Below are positions 1 through 5,325 of a DNA stretch of 5,325 nt, one piece after another; the first letter of the stretch is position 1; each line of letters opens with the position of its first letter. This DNA comes from Methylobacteriaceae bacterium (lineage in GTDB: Bacteria; Pseudomonadota; Alphaproteobacteria; Rhizobiales; Beijerinckiaceae). Below the pieces are notes generated by a model. It saw nothing but the letters and a program-made list of their open reading frames with translations, did not search any database and was not told the origin of the DNA. Location: positions 1-5,325 of the forward strand of contig JAISTL010000274.1 of NCBI GenBank assembly GCA_031272615.1. The letters are read 5' to 3'. The translations under genes and the position numbers were made by a program.

Positions 1-27
1 CGAACTCTTATCCGATCACCTCATGCC

Positions 28-1863
28 TCACTCCGGGCTGTCGCTGCGTTCCAGTTCGTCAATCAGGCGATCGATCATCGACAGGCCGATGCTCCAGAAC
101 GCCGGGTCTTTCGGATTCAGGCCGAAGGGTTTCAGCAGCTCGTTGTAGGGTTTCGAGCCGCCGGCCGAAAGCAGCGCCAGATACTTGTCCGAGAACCCCT
201 TCGGCTTGTCCTGATAGACTCCGTAGAGCGAATTCACCAGGCAGTCGCCGAACGCGTAGGCGTAGACATAAAACGGCGCGTGGAAGAAATGGGAGACATA
301 ACCCCAGAAGTTCTCATAGCCCGGTCCGAGATGAATGGCCGGCCCCAGGCTTTCAGACTGCACCTCCATCCAGAATTTGCCGATGGTTTCCGCCGTGAGT
401 TCGCCTTGGCGGCGCGCCTCATGGATTTTGCGCTCGAAACAATAGAAGGCGATCTGCCGCACCACGGTGTTGATCATGTCCTCCACCTTGGACGCCATGA
501 ACGCCTTGCGCTGCGCCTTGTCCGTCATGCCGTCCAGCAGCTTGCGGAAGGTCAGCATCTCGCCGAACACCGAGGCGGTTTCCGCCAACGTCAGCGGCGT
601 CGCCGACATCAGCGGCCCCTGCTTGCCCGCCAGCACCTGATGCACGCCGTGGCCCAGTTCGTGGGCCAGGGTCATGACATCCCGCGGCTTGCCCATGTAA
701 TTCACCAGAACATAGGGGTGCACCGACGGAGTCGTCGGGTGGGCGAAAGCGCCGGGGGATTTGCCGGGGCGCACCGGCGCGTCGATCCAGTGCTCATCGA
801 AAAAACGCTTGGCGATCATCGCCATTTTCGGCGAGAACTCGCCATAGGCCAGGAGAACCGTGTCCCGCGCCTCCTCCCAGGGAATGTCCGGTTGCTTCAC
901 CTTGGGCAGCGGCGCGTTGCGGTCCCAGTGTTCCAGCTTGTCCTTGCCGAACCAGCGGGCCTTCATGGCGTAATAACGGTGTGAGAGCCGCGGATAGGCG
1001 CCGCGCACCGCCTCCACCAACGCGTTGACCACCTCGCCTTCCACCCGGTTGGCCAGATGTCGCGAATCGGCCACATCCCTGAAGCCGCGCCAGCGATCGG
1101 AAATCTCCTTTTCCTTGGCGAGGGCGTTCATGGTCAGCGTAAACACCGGCATATGAGCGCTCAGCACATCGCCGACGACCCCCGCCGCCTCCTTGCGCAC
1201 GTTCTCGCGGCTGTCCATCAGCTTGTTGAGCGCCGGTTCGATGGACACCGTCTCGCCCTGAATGACGAAGCGCAACGACGAAATGGTCTCGTCGAACAGG
1301 CGGTTCCACGCCGCCTCACCGGGGATGGACTTTTCGAGAAACAGCTGCTCCAGCTTGTCCTCCAGCTGATAGGGCTTTTCCCGCCGGATATCGCGGAGCC
1401 ACGGCTTGTAGGTGGAGAGCGGCTTGGCGGAAACCAGCGCGTTGATGACGGCGTCGTCAATCCGGTTCAGTTCCAGGGTGAAAAACAGCAGGTCGGAACT
1501 CGCCGCCGTCAGCTTCTCCTGGGTGTCGCCGTAAAACCGGCCGTACTCGGGGTTGTTGGAATCTTCGCTGTAGAGCAGCCCGGCGTAGGAAACAAGCCTG
1601 ACCGCCACATCATCGATTGCCTCGAAGCGCCTGATGGCGTCGAACAAAGCCTGGTTGGCATTCTCCTCCGCCGCCAGCGCGACGATGCGCCCGCGGTATT
1701 GTTCGGCGAAGGCCTTTGCCTCCCCGGCCATAAACTCCATGTCACGCTTGAATTCGGCCGAGTCCCTCCCCGGATAGAGATCGGTGAGGTTCCAGCGCGG
1801 CAACTCCGCCCCGGAATCGCCGGCCGCTTTGGGTCCGGTTTTCCGGGCAATCCGCTGAGCCAT
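28..1863 (-). CDS. pepF: M3B-family zinc oligoendopeptidase F, cytoplasmic
   Basis: Predicted cytoplasmic zinc metallopeptidase that hydrolyses short oligopeptides (M3 family, PepF/oligoendopeptidase F type). With the ATG at 1863 it is 611 aa, close to the roughly 600 aa usual for the family. The N-terminal PRWNLTDLYPG segment is the typical PepF opening. The zinc site is complete: HELGH at residues 401-405, with the third ligand probably E428 in LAETASVFGE. The C-terminal substrate-positioning region is present (H525, H528, then FYVYAYAFG around 531-538). No signal peptide or membrane segment is seen. The reading frame stays open upstream to 2028, but that extension is low-complexity and Arg-rich and does not look like protein. 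A GTG at 1896 is an alternative start: it has GGGAAAGGG 7 nt upstream and would add 11 residues, whereas the ATG at 1863 has no clear ribosome binding site. The gene is divergent from the regulator. Family assignment is firm; the exact start is not. Confidence 0.93.
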   Translation of the reverse strand: MAQRIARKTGPKAAGDSGAELPRWNLTDLYPGRDSAEFKRDMEFMAGEAKAFAEQYRGRIVALAAEENANQALFDAIRRFEAIDDVAVRLVSYAGLLYSEDSNNPEYGRFYGDTQEKLTAASSDLLFFTLELNRIDDAVINALVSAKPLSTYKPWLRDIRREKPYQLEDKLEQLFLEKSIPGEAAWNRLFDETISSLRFVIQGETVSIEPALNKLMDSRENVRKEAAGVVGDVLSAHMPVFTLTMNALAKEKEISDRWRGFRDVADSRHLANRVEGEVVNALVEAVRGAYPRLSHRYYAMKARWFGKDKLEHWDRNAPLPKVKQPDIPWEEARDTVLLAYGEFSPKMAMIAKRFFDEHWIDAPVRPGKSPGAFAHPTTPSVHPYVLVNYMGKPRDVMTLAHELGHGVHQVLAGKQGPLMSATPLTLAETASVFGEMLTFRKLLDGMTDKAQRKAFMASKVEDMINTVVRQIAFYCFERKIHEARRQGELTAETIGKFWMEVQSESLGPAIHLGPGYENFWGYVSHFFHAPFYVYAYAFGDCLVNSLYGVYQDKPKGFSDKYLALLSAGGSKPYNELLKPFGLNPKDPAFWSIGLSMIDRLIDELERSDSPE

Positions 1864-1903
1864 GTTCAATTGATTGATAAAGCTCGGATAAATCACGATG
1901 ATG

Positions 1904-1912
1904 CCCTTTCCC
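1904..1912 (-). promoter_or_regulatory. Candidate ribosome binding site for a GTG start of pepF
   Basis: Read on the minus strand this is GGGAAAGGG, ending 7 nt before a GTG at 1896-1894 that is in frame with pepF. It is the only purine-rich Shine-Dalgarno-like stretch near the start. It therefore competes with the downstream ATG at 1863, which has none. Choosing the GTG adds 11 residues (MIYPSFINQLN) ahead of MAQRIARK. Confidence 0.4.
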
Positions 1913-1992
1913 TCACGGATTAAACGGCGGCGCCGCAGGCCGCTCCTCCATGTAGATAGGCGTGAAGGCGCGTCGGCGCAAGCCCGCAGGGG

Positions 1993-2022
1993 AAAATAAC
2001 CGGAGAGGCCCGCTGTCGTTAA
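1993..2022 (-). promoter_or_regulatory. Weak sigma-70-like promoter candidate for pepF
   Basis: On the minus strand, TTAACG (2022-2017) and TATTTT (1998-1993) are separated by 18 bp and lie 100-170 bp upstream of the pepF start. Each hexamer is only a partial match to TTGACA or TATAAT. The -35-like element overlaps one half of the near-CtrA box at 2019-2033, an arrangement known from CtrA-activated promoters. This is a pattern match only. Confidence 0.25.
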
Positions 2023-2033
2023 CATCAAGTTTA
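2019..2033. promoter_or_regulatory. Near-match CtrA box in the divergent intergenic region
   Basis: TTAA-CATCAAG-TTTA, one mismatch from the TTAA-N7-TTAA consensus of the alphaproteobacterial cell-cycle regulator CtrA. It sits between the divergently transcribed pepF and the AAA+/Fis regulator. No other convincing structure is seen in the remaining bases of this 180-bp spacer. A one-mismatch hit can occur by chance in a window this size, so it is only suggestive. Confidence 0.3.
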
Positions 2034-2075
2034 CCTCGATCTGCGAAGCTTACAAAAAAGGGATGGTGATTCTCG

Positions 2076-3095
2076 TTGTTCACACAGCACTCCAACTGGA
2101 CAGCCCCGATTCCCCGCGCGTTCCAGACGCCGGGTATGCAATACCTGATGCGAAAGGCTGCGCGGGCTTCGCGCTCCGGCCTCGCCCTGCTGATAGAAGG
2201 AGAGGACAGCACCGGGAAAAAGACTTTGGCCCACGCCATTCACAACAACGGCCCCCGTAAAAACAAGGCGTTCATCGAGGTGGATTGCTCCCAGGCCCGG
2301 GACACCATCGACGACGTGCTGTTCGGCCCGACCCAGGCGCCGGCGAAATCCCAGTCCGCCAACAAAATCTCCGCCGCCAACGGCGGCACCCTGTTCCTCG
2401 AACATGTCGACGCGCTCCCTGCGGACTCCCAACGCAAACTGCTGCATCTCATCGAAACGGGCGAGGTGGAGCAGAAACGGCGCACTTACAAATATGACGT
2501 GCGCGTGATCACGGCATCGGGCGCGAATTTGCAGGAACTGGTCCAGAAAGGCATCTTCCTCGAAGAATTGCTCTATCGGTTGAACATCATGATCCTGAGC
2601 GTTCCGCCGCTCAGGGAACGCAAGGATGATCTGCCCGTTCTCATCGGTGATTTCCTGCAACGTTTTTCCGAGCAGTTTCACAAACCCGTCACCGGCATCA
2701 CCCCGCAGGCGGTTGACGTTTTGCGCCGCCACACTTGGCCGGGCAATCTCGAAGAGCTGAAAACGGTTCTCCAGGAAGCCGTCCGTTTCACCGAAAACGA
2801 CGAAATCACCCCGGAGGATTTTGCCCTTGCCGCCTTCGGTGAAGGCGCCTTTGTGCGGGAAACCCGCGATTCCCGCTCAGCGGTGTTGTCTTCCCTCGAT
2901 CTGTTTGACCATCTCGGCGAACTGCGGCCCCTTGAAGACCTCGAGGCCGAAATCATCCGGTTCGCGCTGGAACACTACGACAGCAGAATTTCCGAAGTCT
3001 CCAGACGTCTTGGCATCGGCCGTTCAACGTTATATAGAAAGATGAAAGAGCACGGCCTTGAAGAGTCATCGCCGGGAGCGTTTCGAAACCCGTGA
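2076..3095 (+). CDS. Single-domain bEBP-like AAA+ regulator with Fis HTH; degenerate ATPase, no GAFTGA loop
   Basis: A 339-aa protein with the bEBP (sigma-54 activator) layout but no N-terminal receiver or sensor domain: AAA+ at about 17-235, a linker, then a Fis-type helix-turn-helix at about 287-328 (ISEVSRRLGIGRSTLYRKMK). Walker A is mostly kept (GEDSTGKKT, 42-50). Compared with PspF/NtrC, several functional elements are changed. After LFG (82-84), the stretch before GGTLFL is short and has no GAFTGA. Walker B reads LFLEH, so Asp-Glu becomes E109-H110. Sensor I ATN becomes ASG (147-149). The first arginine finger is L162, while R168 remains. Sensor II GNxREL becomes GNLEEL (E226). Inference: it binds DNA and perhaps ATP but is unlikely to remodel sigma-54 holoenzyme. 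The start is a TTG, because a stop in frame at 2067 excludes anything earlier; a weak GGGATGG lies at 2060-2066. ATG 2136 is an alternative start but falls close to the AAA+ fold. It ends 12 nt before ldtD, so the two are probably co-transcribed. Confidence 0.88.
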   Translation: MFTQHSNWTAPIPRAFQTPGMQYLMRKAARASRSGLALLIEGEDSTGKKTLAHAIHNNGPRKNKAFIEVDCSQARDTIDDVLFGPTQAPAKSQSANKISAANGGTLFLEHVDALPADSQRKLLHLIETGEVEQKRRTYKYDVRVITASGANLQELVQKGIFLEELLYRLNIMILSVPPLRERKDDLPVLIGDFLQRFSEQFHKPVTGITPQAVDVLRRHTWPGNLEELKTVLQEAVRFTENDEITPEDFALAAFGEGAFVRETRDSRSAVLSSLDLFDHLGELRPLEDLEAEIIRFALEHYDSRISEVSRRLGIGRSTLYRKMKEHGLEESSPGAFRNP

Positions 3096-3107
3096 CGGGA
3101 GAGGCCC

Positions 3108-4835
3108 ATGTTCTCTCGAGTGATTTTTCCGGTTTTTTCCGGCTTCCGGCCTCCAAAGAGCCGCAACGCCGCGGTGCTGCCCGCGGTGCTTGCCTTGGTG
3201 CTCGGCCTCACGGTTGCCGGTATCGCCCACTCCCGCCAAACTCTTGCTGACCCTGCCGTCGTTGAACCGTCACCCGCGACCGCCGGGCAGCTGGCATCCC
3301 AGGATTTGAAGGACGCGGGTCCCGACGCGGCGCCGATGCCGACTCCCCTGCCCTATGCCGGGGAAGACCCGCTGGCGCCCTTCATCTATGAGATGTTCAC
3401 CGGCCCTCAAAAAACGCCGGCGCCGCGCACATCCGCCGAAAAACGGCTCGCCGCCGTGTATAAAGCCGTGGAAGCGTTTTACGCCGGGCGCGGTTACCGG
3501 CCGCTCTGGTACGCCAACCTTGTGCCGCATCCGAAGGTGGGGGAACTCCTCTCCGTCTTGCGCCGTGCCGATGAGAATGGCCTCAAACCCGCAGATTACA
3601 ACGTCTCTCTGCCGGTCACCCCCTCCGACCGGAGCCGCGAAGCCAGAGCCGACATCGAGTTTTCTCTCGCCCTCGTACGCTATGCCCGCGACGCCCGGGG
3701 CGGCCGGCTGGAACCATGGCGCATCCACCCCCTCGTCACCCCGAAACTGAACCTTCCCGAACCGGAGGAGGTCCTCTCGAGGCTTTTGCAGAGCCCCGCG
3801 CCCCACGAGAGTCTTGCCGCCTATCAGCCGCACCAGGCCGGTTACCTGGCCCTGCGCCGCAAACTTGCCGAAACGCGAAACGCCCGCAACACCGTCAAAC
3901 AGATCATCATTCCCGACGGGCCCACCCTGAAAGCCGGGATGAGTGACCCGCGGGTTCCCCTCCTGTATGAACGTCTGCAGCTTTCATGGCTCTCCACGAC
4001 CGACCCGGCACTGTTCGACAAGAACCTGTCGAAGGCTGTGGCGGGGTTTCAAAAACAGTATGGATTGAAAGCCGACGGCCTCCTGACGCCGCAAACTGTC
4101 AAGGCGTTGAACCGCCCGGAAAACAAGGAGCTGGAGGCCGACATCATTGCCAACATGGAACGCTGGCGCTGGCTGCCCGAAGACCTGGGGACAACCCATG
4201 TGTTCGTCAACATCCCGGAACTCACCCTGCATTATGTGGAAAACGGCCGCGAGATTCACTCCACCCGCGTCATCGTCGGCAAGGCAGACAGTCCCACTCC
4301 CGTGTTTTCGCACAGGATCGAGTATTTCGTCGTCAACCCCTATTGGACGGTGCCGCCGACCATGCTGCGCAAGGAGTTTCTCCCGGCCATGGCCAATGAC
4401 CCGGGCTACGCCTCCCGCCGCGGCTACCAGGTGTCGCAGCGGGGGCGCTCCATCTCCGTCCGCCAACCGCCGGGCCCCCGTAATTCGTTGGGCTATATCA
4501 AGTTCATGTTCCCCAATGACCATTCGGTCTATCTGCACGACACGCCGAACCGCAACTTGTTCAACAATGTGTCGCGGGCGCTGAGCCACGGCTGCGTCCG
4601 CGTTGAAAAACCGTTCTACCTCGCGGAACTGTTGATGCGCGACAGCGCCGAAAAGTGGGATGAGGCGCGGTTACGCAAGCTTATCGGCAAAAACGAACGA
4701 CGCATCAACCTGACGACTCCGGTGCCGATCCACCTCGCCTATTTCACGCTTGAGGCCGATGAATCGGGGCGTATCCGCAGGTTCAACGATGTCTACCGGT
4801 TCCATCAGAAAACCCGCGAAGCCCTTGGTTTGTAA
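3108..4835 (+). CDS. ldtD: YcbB/LdtD-type L,D-transpeptidase, exported
   Basis: A 575-aa periplasmic enzyme predicted to form 3-3 (mDAP-mDAP) cross-links in peptidoglycan, or to perform related L,D-transpeptidation. Order of parts: hydrophobic signal or anchor at about 20-40; Pro/Ala-rich linker to about 105; YcbB-type scaffold domain at about 109-265 (AVEAFYAGRGYRPLW, later RYARDARGGRLEP); PG_binding_1-like domain at about 280-336 (FQKQYGLKADGLLTPQTVKALN); YkuD catalytic domain from about 363 to 545. The catalytic motif is SHGCVR with nucleophile C496, neighbouring H494 and upstream H477 in YLHDTP. The 19-residue spacing from H477 to C496 fits LdtD-type enzymes. Length is slightly below E. 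coli LdtD (615 aa). The ATG is supported by GGGAGAGG at 3097-3104 and lies 12 nt after the regulator stop, with no room for a separate intergenic promoter. A mepK-like gene follows. The symbol is by family similarity; orthology is not proven. Confidence 0.93.
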   Translation: MFSRVIFPVFSGFRPPKSRNAAVLPAVLALVLGLTVAGIAHSRQTLADPAVVEPSPATAGQLASQDLKDAGPDAAPMPTPLPYAGEDPLAPFIYEMFTGPQKTPAPRTSAEKRLAAVYKAVEAFYAGRGYRPLWYANLVPHPKVGELLSVLRRADENGLKPADYNVSLPVTPSDRSREARADIEFSLALVRYARDARGGRLEPWRIHPLVTPKLNLPEPEEVLSRLLQSPAPHESLAAYQPHQAGYLALRRKLAETRNARNTVKQIIIPDGPTLKAGMSDPRVPLLYERLQLSWLSTTDPALFDKNLSKAVAGFQKQYGLKADGLLTPQTVKALNRPENKELEADIIANMERWRWLPEDLGTTHVFVNIPELTLHYVENGREIHSTRVIVGKADSPTPVFSHRIEYFVVNPYWTVPPTMLRKEFLPAMANDPGYASRRGYQVSQRGRSISVRQPPGPRNSLGYIKFMFPNDHSVYLHDTPNRNLFNNVSRALSHGCVRVEKPFYLAELLMRDSAEKWDEARLRKLIGKNERRINLTTPVPIHLAYFTLEADESGRIRRFNDVYRFHQKTREALGL

Positions 4836-4853
4836 CAGGCCGACAGCATAATT

Positions 4854-4868
4854 TTAAGTGATTGTTAA
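4854..4868. promoter_or_regulatory. Perfect CtrA-type box TTAA-N7-TTAA
   Basis: TTAA-GTGATTG-TTAA matches the full CtrA consensus exactly and lies in the 144-bp spacer between ldtD and the mepK-like gene, about 110 bp before the GTG start. Its right half overlaps a TTGTTA -35-like element, the usual position in CtrA-activated promoters. An exact 8-base match at fixed spacing is unlikely by chance in GC-rich DNA, although this spacer is locally more AT-rich. Binding by CtrA is inferred. Confidence 0.5.
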
Positions 4869-4891
4869 AGACTCCGGCAACTCAGTACTGT
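4863..4891 (+). promoter_or_regulatory. Candidate promoter for the mepK-like gene
   Basis: TTGTTA (4863-4868), 17 bp, TACTGT (4886-4891). The -35 matches 4 of 6 and the -10 matches the three most important positions (T, A and the final T). It is downstream of the ldtD stop and overlaps the CtrA-type box. A second weak option is TGTACA (4889-4894), 17 bp, CATTAT (4912-4917). No clear terminator hairpin separates ldtD from this region, so read-through from ldtD is also possible. Confidence 0.3.
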
Positions 4892-4970
4892 ACAAAACCC
4901 GCGTCTTGCACCATTATACCCCGCGAATTTTGTCAGCGCCCTTGTTGGCCGATTTTGCCTTTCAGATTAC

Positions 4971-4974
4971 AGGA
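4971..4974 (+). promoter_or_regulatory. Ribosome binding site fixing the GTG start of the mepK-like gene
   Basis: AGGA, 5 nt before GTG at 4980. The reading frame is open well upstream of 4980 with no better start, so this site together with the signal peptide directly after the GTG decides the start. Confidence 0.6.
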
Positions 4975-4979
4975 CCGAC

Positions 4980-5325
4980 GTGACGGAGCGCCAGTATATT
5001 CAGTGTGTTTTCCGCTTTCCTTTCGGGGAGGCCCGTCGTTTTGTTGCCCGCGCGCTGCCGCTCCTTCTGCTGTTGACACTCTGCACCCCCGCCGATGCGT
5101 TCTTTTCGACGAGCGGGCAGGAGCGCACCCTGACTCTCTATCATGTTCACACCAAAGAATCCCTCACGGTGACGTTCAAGCGCGGCGGGAATTACGATCA
5201 GGAGGCCCTCGAAAAACTGAACTGGTTCCTCAGGGATTGGCGCGCGGCAAAAGCCGTCAAAATGGATCCGCGCCTGTTTGACCTGAGGTGGGAGGTCACC
5301 CGGGAACTCGGCGCCAAGGAGCCGA
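4980..5325 (+). CDS. mepK: YcbK/MepK-like murein endopeptidase (DUF882, Peptidase_M15_2), N-terminal part
   Basis: The first 115 codons of an exported protein; the gene continues past the window edge. GTG start at 4980 with AGGA 5 nt upstream. Signal peptide: Arg-containing n-region (residues 1-25), hydrophobic LPLLLLLTLC (26-35) and a likely signal peptidase I site after A40 (ADA before FF). C35 is not in a good lipobox because it is preceded by Leu. The n-region has ARRFVA, which is not a proper Tat motif, unlike E. coli YcbK, which appears to carry an NRRKLL-type signal. The mature start has the family's opening: ERTLTLYHVHTKESLTVTF, then LNWFLRDWR (about 80-88) and MDPRLFDLRWEV (95-106). 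The zinc-binding His/Asp residues of this M15-like fold lie downstream and cannot be checked. In E. coli MepK cleaves peptidoglycan cross-links and its gene adjoins ldtD, as here. Family call is from remembered motifs. Confidence 0.85.
   Translation, partial: MTERQYIQCVFRFPFGEARRFVARALPLLLLLTLCTPADAFFSTSGQERTLTLYHVHTKESLTVTFKRGGNYDQEALEKLNWFLRDWRAAKAVKMDPRLFDLRWEVTRELGAKEP

Noticed and set aside
1..27. Possible start of a further minus-strand gene downstream of pepF
   Set aside because: The only ATG (24-22) runs into a stop after two codons and the GTG after it stops after three codons. The remaining bases are too few to judge.
280..1923. Long plus-strand open frames (280-984 and 1057-1923) opposite pepF
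   Set aside because: Antisense shadows of a well-supported gene in GC-rich DNA. The translations are rich in His, Arg and Gly, with no recognisable domain or ribosome site.
2063..2260. 65-codon plus-strand frame with ATG at 2063 just after AAAAAAGGG
   Set aside because: The purine stretch abuts the ATG with no spacer. The frame overlaps the real regulator in another phase and encodes nothing recognisable.
2031..2732. 233-aa minus-strand open frame opposite the regulator
   Set aside because: Mirror of the AAA+ coding sequence; no family features. The plus-strand frame has clear Walker A and helix-turn-helix motifs.
2002..3107. 10-bp direct repeat GGAGAGGCCC at 2002-2011 and 3098-3107
   Set aside because: The second copy is simply the ldtD ribosome binding site region, and the first has no start codon nearby. 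A short purine-rich repeat like this is expected by chance.
4883..4890. 8-bp perfect palindrome CAGTACTG in the ldtD-mepK spacer
   Set aside because: Too short and isolated to support an operator call, with no loop or U-tract to be a terminator. It overlaps the proposed -10 element and was left as part of that.
4945..4960. Sigma-54 -24/-12-like sequence (TTGGCC ... TTTTGCC) upstream of the mepK-like gene
   Set aside because: The GG and GC dinucleotides are 8 bp apart instead of the strict 10 bp, so sigma-54 holoenzyme should not recognise it. The neighbouring regulator also lacks GAFTGA.
5030..5078. Twin-arginine (Tat) or lipoprotein signal in the mepK-like gene
   Set aside because: ARRFVA lacks the residue between RR and F of the Tat consensus, and C35 is preceded by Leu rather than Gly, Ala or Ser. 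A Sec signal with cleavage after ADA fits better.
4862..5281. 139-codon plus-strand frame over the ldtD-mepK spacer and the mepK start
   Set aside because: The DUF882 motifs and signal peptide lie in a different frame (GTG 4980); this one is Pro/Arg/Ser-rich and overlaps it.

Overview
The window is 5.3 kb of GC-rich chromosomal DNA from what is most likely an alphaproteobacterium. This rests on the character of the four proteins and on CtrA-type TTAA-N7-TTAA boxes in the intergenic spaces. It is an inference from content; no taxonomic marker is present. There are no mobile elements, RNA genes or CRISPR arrays.

Layout. On the minus strand, 28-1863 (or to 1896) encodes a complete M3B-family zinc oligopeptidase (PepF). 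A divergent intergenic space of about 180 bp (1897-2075) carries a near-CtrA box and weak promoter-like elements. On the plus strand follow three genes: 2076-3095, a single-domain bacterial enhancer-binding-protein (bEBP) type AAA+ protein with a C-terminal Fis helix-turn-helix; 3108-4835, a YcbB/LdtD-type L,D-transpeptidase only 12 nt downstream; and, after a 144-bp spacer (4836-4979), the first 115 codons of an exported YcbK/MepK-type (DUF882, Peptidase_M15_2) murein endopeptidase that runs off the right edge. That last gene starts at a GTG (4980) that is easy to miss.

How the genes fit together. LdtD-type enzymes make 3-3 cross-links in peptidoglycan, and MepK-type enzymes cleave peptidoglycan cross-links. 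The same pair (ycbB-ycbK) is adjacent in E. coli, so the right half reads as a cell-wall remodelling module. The regulator is translationally close to the transpeptidase and is the obvious candidate for controlling the module.

The most notable observation is the regulator itself. It looks like a sigma-54 activator but lacks the GAFTGA sigma-54 contact loop, and it has substitutions at Walker B, sensor I, the first arginine finger and sensor II. The DNA-binding domain and most of the Walker A loop are kept. It is probably a pseudo-ATPase regulator that works independently of sigma-54. The second notable point is a perfect TTAA-N7-TTAA box in front of the mepK-like gene, overlapping a plausible -35 element, which suggests cell-cycle (CtrA) control of wall remodelling.
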